Shown here: in pieces, positions 47,868 through 59,182 of the stretch
How the letters are laid out: each line of letters opens with the position of its first letter
How positions within the stretch are numbered: position 1 is the first letter of the stretch
NCBI GenBank assembly: GCA_029582155.1
Contig: CM055905.1
Location: 8,212,995 to 8,276,994 of the forward strand
DNA length: 64,000 nucleotides
Reading direction: 5' to 3'
Origin: Panopea generosa
Taxonomy: Eukaryota > Mollusca > Bivalvia > Adapedonta > Hiatellidae
The notes under the pieces: model-generated
Told to the model about the DNA's origin: nothing
Database searches by the model: none
What the model saw: the letters and a program-made list of their open reading frames with translations, nothing else
Program-made: the position numbers and the translations under genes

Positions 47868-48005
47868 GTTCGGGCGCTTGGTCTAGTGACAGAGCATTTC
47901 AAGTTCGATCCCCTCTGCGGTCATATGTGGTTTTCCTTAAGGAAATATGTTTGGTACTGGTTCTACCAAGGAGGGCTCCGAGCAGGATTTGCCTTAGGTT
48001 CACAT
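47868..48005 (+). mobile_element. SINE-C-like copy
   Basis: The head GGGCGCTTGGTCTAGTGACA is followed by a B-box-like AAGTTCGATCCCCTCT, then GGTACTGGTTCTACCAAGGA and GGATTTGCCTTAGG. Confidence 0.55.
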
Positions 48006-48204
48006 CCAGGTAAAATAAATAAGTAAAGTTGAAATATTTCTTAATTGCATTCCTAGCAATGAAATACCTATATATACTGAACGGAACAGCTAACCCGCCA
48101 CCTGACATTTTATGAACTTGATATTTAATGTATATTTCTGTATCAAAGCAATTTCCTTGTAATTTGGAATTGTGTAAGAAAGAACATTTAGGCTATGTAA
48201 AAAT

Positions 48205-48478
48205 ACATAAGTGTCTGTTAATGTCATATATAATACATAAGTGTCTGTTAATGTCATATATAATACATAAGTGTCTGTTAATGTCATATATAATACATAA
48301 GTGTCTGTTAATGTCGTATATAATACATAAGTGTCTGTTAATGTCGTATATAATACATAAGTGTCTGTTAATGTCATATATAATACATAAGTGTCTGTTA
48401 ATGTCATATACAATACATAAGTGTCTGTTAATGTCATATATAATACATAAGTGTCTGTTAATGTCATATATAATTCAA
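48205..48478. repeat. 30-bp minisatellite
   Basis: About nine nearly identical copies of a unit containing ATACATAAGTGTCTGTTAAT and GTCATATATA. A few units have GTCGTATA, and one has ATACAATAC. It is very homogeneous, so recent. Confidence 0.95.
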
Positions 48479-49315
48479 TAGCGTTTCTCCATAGTTTGAC
48501 GAAGATGTGTCGGGTTAGCTCTGTCGTTCAGTATAATTGTATCTTGTTGAAAGAAGCCATTGTCTTCGAAAGAAATAATACCCATACTACTCAGATACCG
48601 ATATTTAAATACGTCTTTGAGATGCATACATGTACATAAAGAGATATCATTATATAGATACAACTGTGAAAAATGGTTCAGTATGCTTTGAGAGTTTACA
48701 AAACGTATTTCCGTGTCAGCTTTCATAAACGAAATGTAAGAAAACGTTTATTTAACTGTTGTTTATCATTACTGAAAACAACAGGTGGATAAGCCTCTTT
48801 ATATCCTTGCCACCTGTCATTGACCCGGCTGGCTAGCAGAGATGCGTGGGCACTGCAAGTTGTTTGACGTTTCAAAACCGTTATTACTTTATCACGCTAA
48901 CACTCAGTGAAATTCAATACCAATGTTCCTATCATAAACAATGGTCACGTGTTTTATCTCGTGTCATAGAAAGATAATGAGAATGTTAAAAATAAGTAGA
49001 GTAGCAGTTTATAGCATGATTTAAGTGTTCGAAAATTAATTCTGTGAAATAAAAACAAGTACAGAAATAAAAGATCTAACCCATGACCGCAGTAAATTGT
49101 TAAACACAATAGAATTTTCAAACAATGTGTTAATATCTGATAAAATTGATTTTAACTCCATTTCAAACACGTAAAATGTTATATATGCCATCTTCAGTGT
49201 TGTTGGTGGTAAAAGACCTCAAGATGAAACCGTACATCTGCAAGTAAATAGTTTAACTTATTTATTTAACTTCGATTGTGAAACAAGTTCTTACAACTTA
49301 AACAAATCAACGTCG
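48479..49315. other. Intergenic stretch, no features recognised
   Basis: AT-rich, no element recognised. Confidence 0.35.
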
Positions 49316-49317
49316 AA

Positions 49318-49465
49318 GTCTTCCTGGGTAGAACCAGTACAAAGCATATGCAGAAAAAGTGCCTTGCTCAAGGACACCACACATAGCCGTAGCGGAGGAT
49401 CGAACCCACGACCCTCCGATCATGGGTTCGGTGCTTTACCACTGGACCACGCGCTCCACAAGTAA
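49318..49465 (-). mobile_element. SINE-C copy, reversed
   Basis: CTTCCTGGGTAGAACCAGTA, AGTGCCTTGCTCAAGGACAC and a minus-strand tRNA-like head with A-box (CCAGTGGTAAAGCACCG) and B-box (GTGGGTTCGATCC). Confidence 0.65.
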
Positions 49466-49649
49466 ATGGCAAACGTTCCCACACAGTTCTTGATGTGATA
49501 AAGGATATCTCGAAAGTACAGAATGGAACATAACCAGTATTTAAAGATATTTCAGAAAACAGCTTGAATTATCATGGCCTTCGATGCATTTATAACAGCC
49601 GATACATCTCTTTTATGTGAATAAATCGTGTTTTAAATCTAAATTTACA

Positions 49650-49885
49650 GGCCCCAGTTTCACTAAACATCTCAACTTGAAATTTTCCTCAACTCAAATT
49701 TTTAAACAGCTATAACTTGGTTTACATTTACCATTTGCATGTAATCCTTCACCAATGAGTAAAGATGGTTTCCGACTTAAATTCTGTGGTCATTTTATGT
49801 GTAACAAGTATGAGTGACCATTTAGAGAAATTGAACTTTTTAGTTGAGGAAAATCTTAGCTTGAAATGTTTAGTGAAACCGGGCT
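49650..49885. mobile_element. MITE-1 copy, best-preserved ends
   Basis: Begins GCCCCAGTTTCACTAAACAT and ends ATGTTTAGTGAAACCGGGCT. These are inverted repeats of about 26 bp with a few mismatches, and the element is about 236 bp. The centre carries TCTGTGGTCATTTTATGTGT once. Confidence 0.75.
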
Positions 49886-50685
49886 CTGGTAAGTAATTCT
49901 AGTTTGAAATTAGCTGCTTAGCTGACGAAAATAATAGTATTACTTAATTTTCCGATTCAACGTATATACTCGCTACTTGGCCAATTCCGTAATCCTTTAG
50001 TATTAGAACGGTCGCTAGATATATGGAAAGAAATAAATGCATATATGGACAAATTTTGTTTTTTCATTTTGTTGGAACCTAAGTTTTTTAAAGAAGAAAC
50101 TGTTTATGGAGACCTTTAGAGAAAAAAAGTGTTTCTAAGGAAATGAACAAAAAATATAATGCTTGTTACGATATTATTCTAACTCGTATTGACCGAGTGA
50201 CAACCCGCAGATATAACCACTATGCTATGTAGGAATATACCAAAACCAGCGGTATAAATCTAACTTGAATCGTAACCACTCAACCGGATTGATTACAATC
50301 GATTCCACGGATCATGTCTAATCAAAATATCGGCAATAAAAGCGGGTTTAAATACATGTTTTATGACAATAAACAACGTTTTTTTTACATAAGACATGAC
50401 CCAGTTAGTAACAATTCATACTAGATATTATAATTGTACCAATAGGCAGTTTTTTCATTAATTTAAAAGAACATAAATATGCTTAAAGGCACAACAATGA
50501 ATACATTCCATGATTTAAAAAGAACAGAAGTAGTTATGATAAACGCTAAAGAGGTAAAGCCAAACAAGCGACAGTGACTGCAGAATCAAGTGGCGAAGGA
50601 ACGTAACGGCATGCCTTTGTCTTTATTCTCTACAAAAAATCATCTGCTGTGTTGTCGTACACCTGTAAACATAAGAAACAACCAA
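49886..50685. other. Intergenic stretch, no features recognised
   Basis: AT-rich, no element recognised. Confidence 0.35.
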
Positions 50686-50689
50686 TGAT

Positions 50690-51393
50690 AGTCATAGTGA
50701 TTACAATATAAACATATACGGAATAATGTATGTAAAAGACTAAACAATATAAACATATACGGAATAATGTTTGTTAAAAACTAAACATTGTAAACATATA
50801 CGGAATAATGTTTGTTAAAAACTAAACATTGTAAACATATACGGAATATTGTTTGTTAAAGACTAAACATTATCAACACACACGTAATAATGTCAGAATA
50901 ATATTATAAACATATACGGAATAATGTATGTTAAAGTCTAAACATTGTAAACATATACGAAACAATGTATGTTAAAGACTAAACATTATGCACATATACG
51001 GAATAATGTTTGTTAAAAACTAAACATTATAAACATACATATACTAATGTAAGACTAAACATTATAAACATACACGGACTGATGTAAGACTAAACATTAT
51101 AAACATACAAGGAATATTGTAAGACGAAACATTATAAGCATATACGGAATGTTTGTTAAAGACTCAACATGATAAAAATACAGGGAATATTGTAAAACTA
51201 AACATTATAAATGTATACGGAATAATGTTTGTTAAAAATTAGACATTATAAACATACACGGAATAATGTATGTTAAAGACTAAACATTATAAACATACAC
51301 GGAATAATGTATGTTAACGACTAAACATTATAAACATACCCGAAACATTGTAAGACTAAACATTATAAAAATACACGTAATAATGTATGTTAA
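50690..51393. repeat. 41-bp minisatellite, left part
   Basis: About 17 full and shortened copies of a unit containing AAACATTATAAACATACACG and GAATAATGTATGTTAAAGAC. A shorter form lacks the TATGTTA segment (GTAAGACTAAAC). The array is split by the DNA transposon. Confidence 0.9.
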
Positions 51394-51649
51394 GGTAGTG
51401 GACCCGTAATGGGCTCGTTAACTTTCGTGCGATGTCGGTATCCTCCGTAACAATCTCGGAGCATCTCGGTATAGATCGGAATAAACTTATAAATACATAA
51501 TGTATAGATATTTTTTTATTTCATAACAATAAATCACATATCCTGTTTTGTTTCATTGCTTTTAATATCATTTTATCGTCATTAACGTTAAATGTAAAAA
51601 ATAAATAAATAAATAAACGATAATTGCTCACTTCCGGTTGTAAACAAAA

Positions 51650-52067
51650 ATGGATTTTTACGATCGTCGAAGATGTTTTTGTTCGAATAAAAAGAAAAAA
51701 ACAGCGATGTTTCCTTCGATTGGTGGGAATATTGATCACACATATAGCAATCAGACCGCTTGTAATGTGTCAGAGCCAGTGTATCAATATCAAATGAAGA
51801 ATCGACGAAGTGCGTTGGAAAAAGTGACCGAAAATTGATTGTGTTCGAAGTTTTGTTGTCAAACCTAAAACGTTGTCAATTATGCAGACTTAGCTCTGTA
51901 CCAGTTACTTATGACAGCATTGCTCAGAAAGGGTTAGACGAATATGTGTATGTTGTGCGTCAGAACAGTGACTGTGGACATGTCAACAGAGTTGCCTATG
52001 GCAAAAACACACCATCAAAGATCTAAAAGAATGCCCTGTTTTGCAGCCAACACAAAACTAGGCCAGG
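51650..52067 (+). pseudogene. Decayed N-terminal part of the transposon ORF
   Basis: From the ATG at 51650 one frame reads to a TGA at 51838, ending RRSALEKVTEN. The next segment, in another frame (51835-52026), continues with LLSNLKRCQLCRLSSVPVTY and DCGHVNRVAYGK, then a donor-like CCAG|gtaaga near 52067. The Arg-Arg-x-Ala-Leu-Glu-Lys lead followed by a C-x2-C pair and a C-G-x-x-N block resembles the N-terminus of Mutator-like transposase-domain proteins. A frameshift separates the two parts, so it is a broken gene. The transposase catalytic region was not found. Confidence 0.45.
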
Positions 52068-52254
52068 TAAGATAGTATTGATGACTGTCTGTTGTATAAC
52101 GTTGATTTTTTTATTAGAATTGATAGTAATAAGTTGCGATGAAACTGTTTAATTATCCAGAATTTAAAAAATGCTGAGATACATATATATATATATATAT
52201 TTTTTTTTTGCTAGACTTTGATTGATGATTGAATATATAGAATATCATTTTCGT

Positions 52255-52435
52255 GCCATCGAGACCAAACGGACGATCAGCTAGCCTAACCACTCTTTAC
52301 GGGATCCTGGAAGCTTAACCTGTACTCCAGTACACCCATTTCTAAAAGTAGTTGATAACTTTCCCACATCAATCAGCGGTGAGAGACGAATGATATTGAT
52401 AATGAGACACATTGTCTCATATCAACAAAATACAT
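52255..52435 (-). mobile_element. SINE-A fragment nested in the transposon
   Basis: In reverse orientation it shows the SINE-A signature: TGCCATCGAG (tail side), GGGATCCTGG, then AGCGGTGAGAGACGAATGATA and GACACATTGTCTCATATCA. It matches the body of the forward copies at 16656 and 56213. The tRNA-like head is missing. It was inserted after the transposon. Confidence 0.65.
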
Positions 52436-53049
52436 AAAACTAAAATGTAAACAAGTAGTAAGAATTGTTTTTATATACATGTAGATACAATGATATAAGA
52501 TATAATATATTGCAGTTAGAATGTTGTGTATGTTGATTTCAGTAATCCAGTTACACTGAAGACAGCGATTCACTGTCGGCTCTCTACTGTCTGGAGGTCT
52601 GTCAGGTCAACACACAGAGTAAGCCATGTTTTCCTGTCAGGCAAGAAGTGCAATGTTCTGTGCAGTAGACGCTGAATGGCACACACAAGACTTTGAAAGT
52701 TTAACATGTATGTATTTAATAATTTATAATTGATTAATTGCATTGAATTTTACGCTGTTTTTAACGTGACAATGTTATTGATGTCCTTACATGTACGCAA
52801 GGAATTATATAGAGCTATACAAGTCCATGATGTATATAGTCATCGGGTTTTTGTAGATATGCAATAGTTTAACCAGGACTAGATACCCATTATCTGTCAT
52901 TGTCTCTCTGCCATATGTTCTATTATAGAATGCAGTCAGATAATCCGTGTAGATGTTTAGTTTCATATTAACAATCAATACAAAACTTCTGGGCTACCTG
53001 TTTATGAAAAACTCTCTTTAATGAATTGAATTTGTTTATACCAACTTAT

Positions 53050-53225
53050 TTTAGCTCGATTGCGAAGAAAGCTCTGAGCTTTTATTAAGCACTCTTGAGT
53101 CCGCTTCCCGAGTAGAACCAGTCATGCGTGTTGCTTTTTCATAGGCACTGGGTCGAGCTGGGGATCAAACCCGCACTCTTTGGCGTGAGCTGCCAACATT
53201 ATCCACGAAACTACCGTCTCACTTT
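53050..53225 (-). mobile_element. SINE-C copy nested in the transposon
   Basis: Reversed SINE-C: the tail side AGCTCGATTGCGAAG, a single copy of the segment amplified at 23.67 kb (CTGAGCTTTTATTAAGCACT), GAGTAGAACCAG, then a tRNA-like head with a B-box (GGGTTTGATCCC on the minus strand). It is a key single-copy reference for the 41-bp satellite. Confidence 0.6.
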
Positions 53226-53293
53226 GAGTATTTTGAGAATTTGTGTTTACAACAGTGAGGTCAGTCATTTTGGGACATTAGGATGAGCAAAAA

Positions 53294-53620
53294 ATGACAT
53301 ATGAAGAAGATAAAGAGAAAATAATAGTATTCAATTATAATTCACTTCTTGAAAATATTAGCTCAAAACAGTCTCAAATAATAACAGTACTTTATTCTGT
53401 ATTTGTAGTACGTGGTGGACTGATGCCACACATTACATCTATGATAGCTGCAGTGGAAGTTGAGTCTTCACAATCATATGCCACCTATGTTAGACAAGGA
53501 TTGCCTATACCATCAGAAGGTTACTGGTATAGTGATGATGATTCTGAAACCATGAGAGTCAATGGTAATAGTGTGAAACCAGTCTACATTCAAACAGCTA
53601 TCCAGAAACTTTGTAAATGA
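53294..53620 (+). CDS. Open frame of unknown function inside the DNA transposon
   Basis: A 108-codon frame (ATG 53294 to TGA 53618-53620) with balanced, coding-like composition, lying between the transposon ends. It contains a hydrophobic stretch (IITVLYSVFVVRGGLM) and an acidic, aromatic part (EGYWYSDDDSETM). Further broken coding-like sequence follows (for example YQLQGTKCRFVVTWATPE near 53790-53870). I see no transposase DDE/D signature and do not recognise a family. It could be part of the transposase, an accessory protein or captured host sequence. Confidence 0.35.
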   Translation: MTYEEDKEKIIVFNYNSLLENISSKQSQIITVLYSVFVVRGGLMPHITSMIAAVEVESSQSYATYVRQGLPIPSEGYWYSDDDSETMRVNGNSVKPVYIQTAIQKLCK

Positions 53621-54994
53621 CTGGAAAAGAATTCTAAAGTCGTATTAGTCGTTTACAATGGAAGATGATTTTATTATCCAGTGATATATGACGTACCAAC
53701 AATACAGAGCAATTGTCAAGTGTGTATCAGAATTATTTATTCCCTGACAGTGTTAAGGAAACTGTTTCCAAATCATTCACATAAAATGGAAGACCTTGTG
53801 AAATTGCTGTGCGATATCAGCTACAGGGCACAAAATGCCGATTCGTAGTCACTTGGGCAACTCCTGAAATAATTGACATTGAAAGAGCTCCTAACCTACA
53901 GTTTCGCTCCAAATGAAAACAATTTATAAACATTCTGGTGAGAATAGACTGAGAGGCAGATTTCCTGCCAATAATGGTGATGGTGTACCAAGGGTCACCA
54001 AAGCAAAAAAGTATTAGATGAGGTTATATCAAAGATGGCTATATATTTCAAACAATGACTCTTTATGACTTGAAGTGTGTGTGTCAAGTGAGGGGGTGGG
54101 GGTTCTATTCTGTTATACTGTTAATGTGAACTTTTTTACATAGTATTAATATTTAATAGTTTATGTCATACTATGTTTGTTTTGAAATTGACACTTTTCG
54201 CAAGATAAATAATTTAAGTGTTTAAGTACGAGAATGAATCCGTGTAATGGGGTTGGGGTGGGTGGGGTTCTGATTCCATGTTCTATTTTCACATAAAAAG
54301 GACATATTAATGCTTTTATGCTATTTCTGTATAATGTGGGAACATCTTTATTTCAATAATATTTGTCATTATAGTTTTTGTATACAAACTTGGAAACATT
54401 AACATTACTTTTAAGATAAACATTTATTTCTATAGAAGTGCCGATTATAAAATTTGGACCCTATCATATTAAAAAAGTTATTGAGAAAAAAACGGATGGT
54501 AAAACTTCCTAATCTTTTGATATCATCTATGGAATAGTATATATATAACAGTTAGTCATGTAGTATTGATGCCCCAATAGTAGAATGGATTCTCTACACT
54601 TTTATTTTAGAACAACTTTTTTCAAAACTATCAAAAATATGGATTTCTCCTGTCCGCTATAATACAAATGAGTTCATTTTAGATTATTCTTTTTCAATTT
54701 AATGTTGCATGCTCATATTATTTCTTAAAACATATGCTTTTACAATACACTGATGGTGAAAAATGTAAAAAATATTGAAAATTAATAAAATTGTAGCAAT
54801 TTTACCTATTTTGGACTTTGAAATTTTTTTGCGGCCTTTTGAAAATAGGATATGGTAAAGTAAATGTGGATAACTTTTTTTTTTAGACGGTAAAAGTTTC
54901 TTAAAATTTGGAAATTAGTCAGTGATATTATATAGTTAATAAAAATAAAAGGCTTTCAAAGATTTGAAATATAGCCCATTACGGTCCCACTACC

Positions 54995-55245
54995 TTAAAA
55001 ACTAAACATTATAAACATACACGGAATAATGTATGTTAACGACTAAACATTATAAACATACCCGAAATATTGTAAGAATAAACATTATAAACATACACGG
55101 AATGTTGTAAAACTAAGCATAAAAGGAATATTGTAAGAATACACATATACGGAATATTGTAAGAATACACATATACGGAATATTGTAAGACTAAACATTA
55201 TAAACATACACGGAATATTGTAAGACTAAACATTATCTACAGCGG
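54995..55245. repeat. 41-bp minisatellite, right part
   Basis: Continues the array of 50690-51393 directly after the transposon, starting at TTAAAAACTAAACATTATAA. Mostly the short monomer form. Confidence 0.9.
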
Positions 55246-56212
55246 ATTAATCTAAAGTTTTTTCTCTAACACGTGCTTGGTCGACATGGTGAGCTGAAGC
55301 ATTTTCTGCTGGCATGCGTCGTTATATCAAAATGTTATGATTGTAAATGACGGTCACGGCCAAAAACAAATTACTCAGATATGCTCTTGTATCCGGTGAT
55401 AGGCTTGGATTTGTGTCAACCAGGTTTACATACACTACTTATTTATTGCAATTGACCTTTCGAGCGAAGTAACCCCATGTTAATCAACTGTGGCGAGCTT
55501 ATAATTATAATGACTTTTCAATACATTGATTATATCTTTCATTTGGGTTTTTGCTATAACTGTGTAATCTGAATGCTTGGCCTCGTGTCGAACAGGTTTT
55601 TTTTCTGCCTGGTTTGTGCGCGAAAGTAATTAAATCATAAAACTAATCGGATGTGTTAACAATATAACTATGTGCGATCTAAAAGTGTCTAGAGTAATGA
55701 CTACATGTAAGACAAAGGATCTCCACTGACCCGGCAACGGACCAATCAGCGACATGCTTCTAACAGAACTAATTGCATCTGTGCAGTGAAAAATAAACAA
55801 ATAGCAGGAAAGAAAGAACAATATTATATTACTCCTTATAACAGTCGGGTTGTTCGTAAACTATTTAAATATTTAGTCTACTTATACAATTATATACCTG
55901 TTCCGCCATTGCATCAACTTCAACTTCCGATTTGGTCTTCCTTATTTCTTCAATACCCTTTAATATAATGCAACACACAGTATGTGTATTTATAGATACA
56001 AGGATTTTGGTAATACTTATTGTATACTTTAACTATATATACCTTTCATAAAATAAGTTACGACACTAGTAAACAATGTTTGTTTTGCTTTATTATTAAG
56101 ATTAAGAAACTTGGTAAATCTATATTAAGCAATTCACTCTCTTCCTCCACTGTCTGGCTAGAATGGACATAGTTGCACACATATTAGGTTGTTTTCTTTA
56201 TTTTAACTTAGC
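55246..56212. other. Intergenic stretch, no features recognised
   Basis: AT-rich. The 60-codon frames here have no support. Confidence 0.35.
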
Positions 56213-56495
56213 CTGACCCAATTAGCTTAGTCGGTTGCACGTCTGACTATCAATCCAGGGGTCGTGACTTCGAATCCCCCGGTAACAGTTTCCGTGATGA
56301 TTGATATACGACATTTTGTCTCATTATCATTCGTCTCTCACCACTGATTCAAGTGGGAAAGTTATTAGTTACTTGCGGAGACAGTGTGTGCTCGAGTACT
56401 GGTTAATCCCAGGAAACAGTGGTTAGGTTAACTGATCGTCTGTTAGCCCTCGATGGCATAAAATGACGCTAAATATTCAATCAATCAATCATTAT
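56213..56495 (+). mobile_element. SINE-A copy, most complete
   Basis: tRNA-like head (CCCAATTAGCTTAGTCGGTT, B-box GACTTCGAATCCCCC), body (TTGATATACGACATTTTGTC, CATTCGTCTCTCACCACTGA, ACTGATCGTCTGTTAGCCCT) and a tail ending in (ATCA)n. The reference copy for SINE-A. Confidence 0.8.
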
Positions 56496-56698
56496 TTTAA
56501 CTTACATCGAATGTTTCGTCAGGTTTCTGTTGTTTTGTTCCTCTTGCTCTTCTTATATACAACTACAAAAAATAATAAAATCAATTTATCATTATCAACT
56601 TCTAAATTGTCGCTGTCAAAATCGGTCGATCACCCATAGAAAGGGATATGGTTCTCAACAAATACACGCGTTTTTCTGATTCAAAATCAAATATTACA

Positions 56699-58460
56699 GT
56701 CCCCAGTTTCACTCAATATCTCAACTTGAGATTTTCCTCAATTCAAATATTTGAAGCGCTTTGTCTTCATTAACATTGATCATTTTGTATTTTATCTATG
56801 ACAAAATATTTGTTATGTTTTCAATGTTGTGTGGCCATTTGTTTTCAATGCTGCTGTGTGGCCATTTGTTTTCAATGCTGTTGTGTAGCCATTTGTTATC
56901 AATGTTCTGTGGCCATTTGTTTTCAATGCTGCTGTGTAGCCATTTGTTATCAATGTTGTGTGGCCATTTGTTATCAATGCTGCAGTGTTGCCATTTGATA
57001 TCAATGTTGTGTGGCCATTTGTTTTCAATGCTGCTATGTGGCGATTTGTTTTCAATGCTGCTGTGTGGCCATTTGTTATCATTGTTGTGTGGCCATTTGT
57101 TTTCAATGCTGCTGTGTAGCCATTTGTTTTCAATGCTGCTGTGTGACCATTTGTTGTCAATGCTGTGTGGCCATTTGTTATCAATACTGCAGTGTGGCCA
57201 TTTGTTATCAATGTTGTGTGGCCATTTGTTTTAAATGCTGCTGTGTGGCCATTTGTTTTCAATGCTGCTGTGTGGCCATTTGTTATCAATGCTGCAGTGT
57301 GGCCATTTGTTATTAATGTTGTGTGGCCATTTGTTTTCAATGCTGCTGTGTGGCCATTTGTTATCATTGTTGTGTGGCCATTTGTTTTCAATGCTGCTGT
57401 GTGACCATTTGTTATCAATGTTGTGTGGCCATTTGTTATCATTGTTGTGTGGCCATTTGGTTTCAATACTGCTGTGTGGTCATTTGTTTTCAATGCTGCT
57501 GTGTGGCCATTTGTTATCATTGTTGTGTGGCCATTTGTTTTCAATGCTGCTGTGTGGCCATTTGTTATCATTGTTGTGTGGCCATTTGTTATCATTGTTG
57601 TATGGCCATTTGTTTTCAATGCTGCTGTGTGGCCATTTGTTATCATTGTTGTGTGGCCATTTGTTATCATTGTTGTGTGGCCATTTGTTTTCAATGCTGC
57701 TGTGTGGCCATTTGTTTTCAATGCTGCTGTGTGGCCATTTGTTATCATTGTTGTGTGGCCATTTTTCTTCGATGCTGCTGTGTGGCCATTTGTTATCAAT
57801 GTTTTGTGGCGGTTTGTTATCATTGTTGTGTGGCCATTTGTCTTCGATGCTGCTGTGTGGCTATTGTTTTCAATGCTGTTGTGGCCATTTGTTATCAATG
57901 TTGTGTGGCCATTTGTTTTCAATGCTACTGTGTAGCCATTTGTTATCATTGTTGTGTGGCCATTTTTCTTCGATGCTGCTGTGTGGCCATTTGTTATCAA
58001 TGTTTTGTGGCGGTTTGTTATCATTGTTGTGTGGCCATTTGTCTTCGATGCTGCTGTGTGGCTATTGTTTTCAATGCTGTTGTGGCCATTTGTTATCAAT
58101 GTTGTGTGGCCATTTGTTTTCAATGCTGCTATGTGGCCATTTGTTATCAATGTTGTGTGGCCATTTGTTTTCAATCTTGTGTGGCTATTTGTTATCAATG
58201 TTGTGTGACCATTTGATTCAATGCTGCTGTGTGGCCATTTGTTATCAATGGTATGTGGCCATTTGTTTTCAATGCTGCTGTGTGGCCATTTGTTATCAAT
58301 GTTGTCTAGCCATTTGTTATCATTGTTGTGTGGTCATTTGTTATCATTGCTGTGATGCCATTTGGTGTGTAATAAGTTACAGTAATCATTCAGAGAAATC
58401 GAAGTTTTTGAATTGAGACATATTTCACATTGAGATGTTAAACAGTACTCAGATCAATAC
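56699..58460. mobile_element. MITE-1 copy enclosing the 24/27-bp satellite
   Basis: The left side GTCCCCAGTTTCACTCAATA with CTCAACTTGAGATTTTCCTC and right side ATCATTCAGAGAAATCGAAG with CACATTGAGATGTTAAACAG match the two sides of the copy at 49650-49885. About 1.5 kb of tandem repeat replaces the centre. Confidence 0.7.
56815..58365. repeat. 24/27-bp minisatellite, about 60 units
   Basis: Units are TGTGGCCATTTGTTATCAT-based (24 bp) or TGTGGCCATTTGTTTTCAA-based (27 bp, with GCTGC). Nearly all unit lengths are multiples of three. A 201-bp block is itself tandemly duplicated at about 57757-57957 and 57958-58158. Confidence 0.95.
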
Positions 58461-59182
58461 AAATAACCAACAACTAAAACAGCGATATTGCACTATTCCT
58501 TTACGTATTGGAATCTGCCAGTGAATGATTCATGTTACTAAAACATCACATGACAAATATAAATTCAAACGTATGCTCCACCAATTACTGGCATATTGCA
58601 TCATTCTGAATGTTATCATGTAAATGAGGAAGCGTCTCGAGTAGTCAAAATATTGAAAAGTTTTGAAATATCATTAGGCAAAACGTTCGAGTACACAATT
58701 CATAGATCGACAACACGCGCATGACACGTGGTGCTGTTGTATTATGTTGCTAGGTCGCCCAGACTTAATGAGAAATAACTGTGATCCTGATCATAACAAC
58801 AGTTTTGCAATCATTCTGTAAGAAGTGCTTTTACAATGTTGGTAAACGTGTTTGTACCAATACTCTGTTCATTTCCGGATAGTTATATTTTCAAAAGAAA
58901 TATGCGTCAAGTATATTTGATATTTAATTGGTTGCTATATAAAAAAACAAAGGTTATATATTATTGGCTAATTAATAGTTGCTGAAGTAAATATTTATAA
59001 AGTGGGTATTTTAAACTGAATGCAATGATATTTGATATTCGTTTGGAGATCGGAAAGAAACCCAAGACAGTGCAGTTTAATTGAGGGGACACTCCTCAGT
59101 TTCATGTCTGGTAGAATCGTCTGATGCAATTTTTTATACACCGTGACGTTGACTTCAAATGATCAGAAATGACAACATTTAT
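58461..59182. other. Region downstream of gene 3, no features recognised
   Basis: AT-rich. It lies 3' of the gene 3 stop codon on the minus strand and may contain its 3' UTR. Confidence 0.3.

Larger units (their letters stand above)
51394..54994 (+). mobile_element. 3.6-kb DNA transposon with TTAA target duplication (Kolobok- or piggyBac-like)
   Basis: The ends are 22-bp inverted repeats beginning GGTAGTGG and sharing CCGTAATGGGCT, 20 of 22 identical. TTAA stands directly outside both ends (51390-51393 and 54995-54998). The element interrupts a 41-bp minisatellite exactly within its TTAAAAACT segment, so the uninterrupted monomer shows the empty site. Inside are remnants of an open frame with a Cys-pair segment, a further open frame at 53294-53620, and two later SINE insertions. 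TTAA duplication is known for the piggyBac and Kolobok superfamilies. The N-terminal ORF resembles proteins annotated with a Mutator-like transposase domain in molluscs, which leans toward Kolobok, but this is by eye only. Frame breaks suggest that the copy is inactive. Confidence 0.8.

Noticed and set aside
48090..48481. TDTYVLYMTL and HKCLLMSYII repeat proteins
   Set aside because: Direct translation of a 30-bp satellite with equally open opposite strands.
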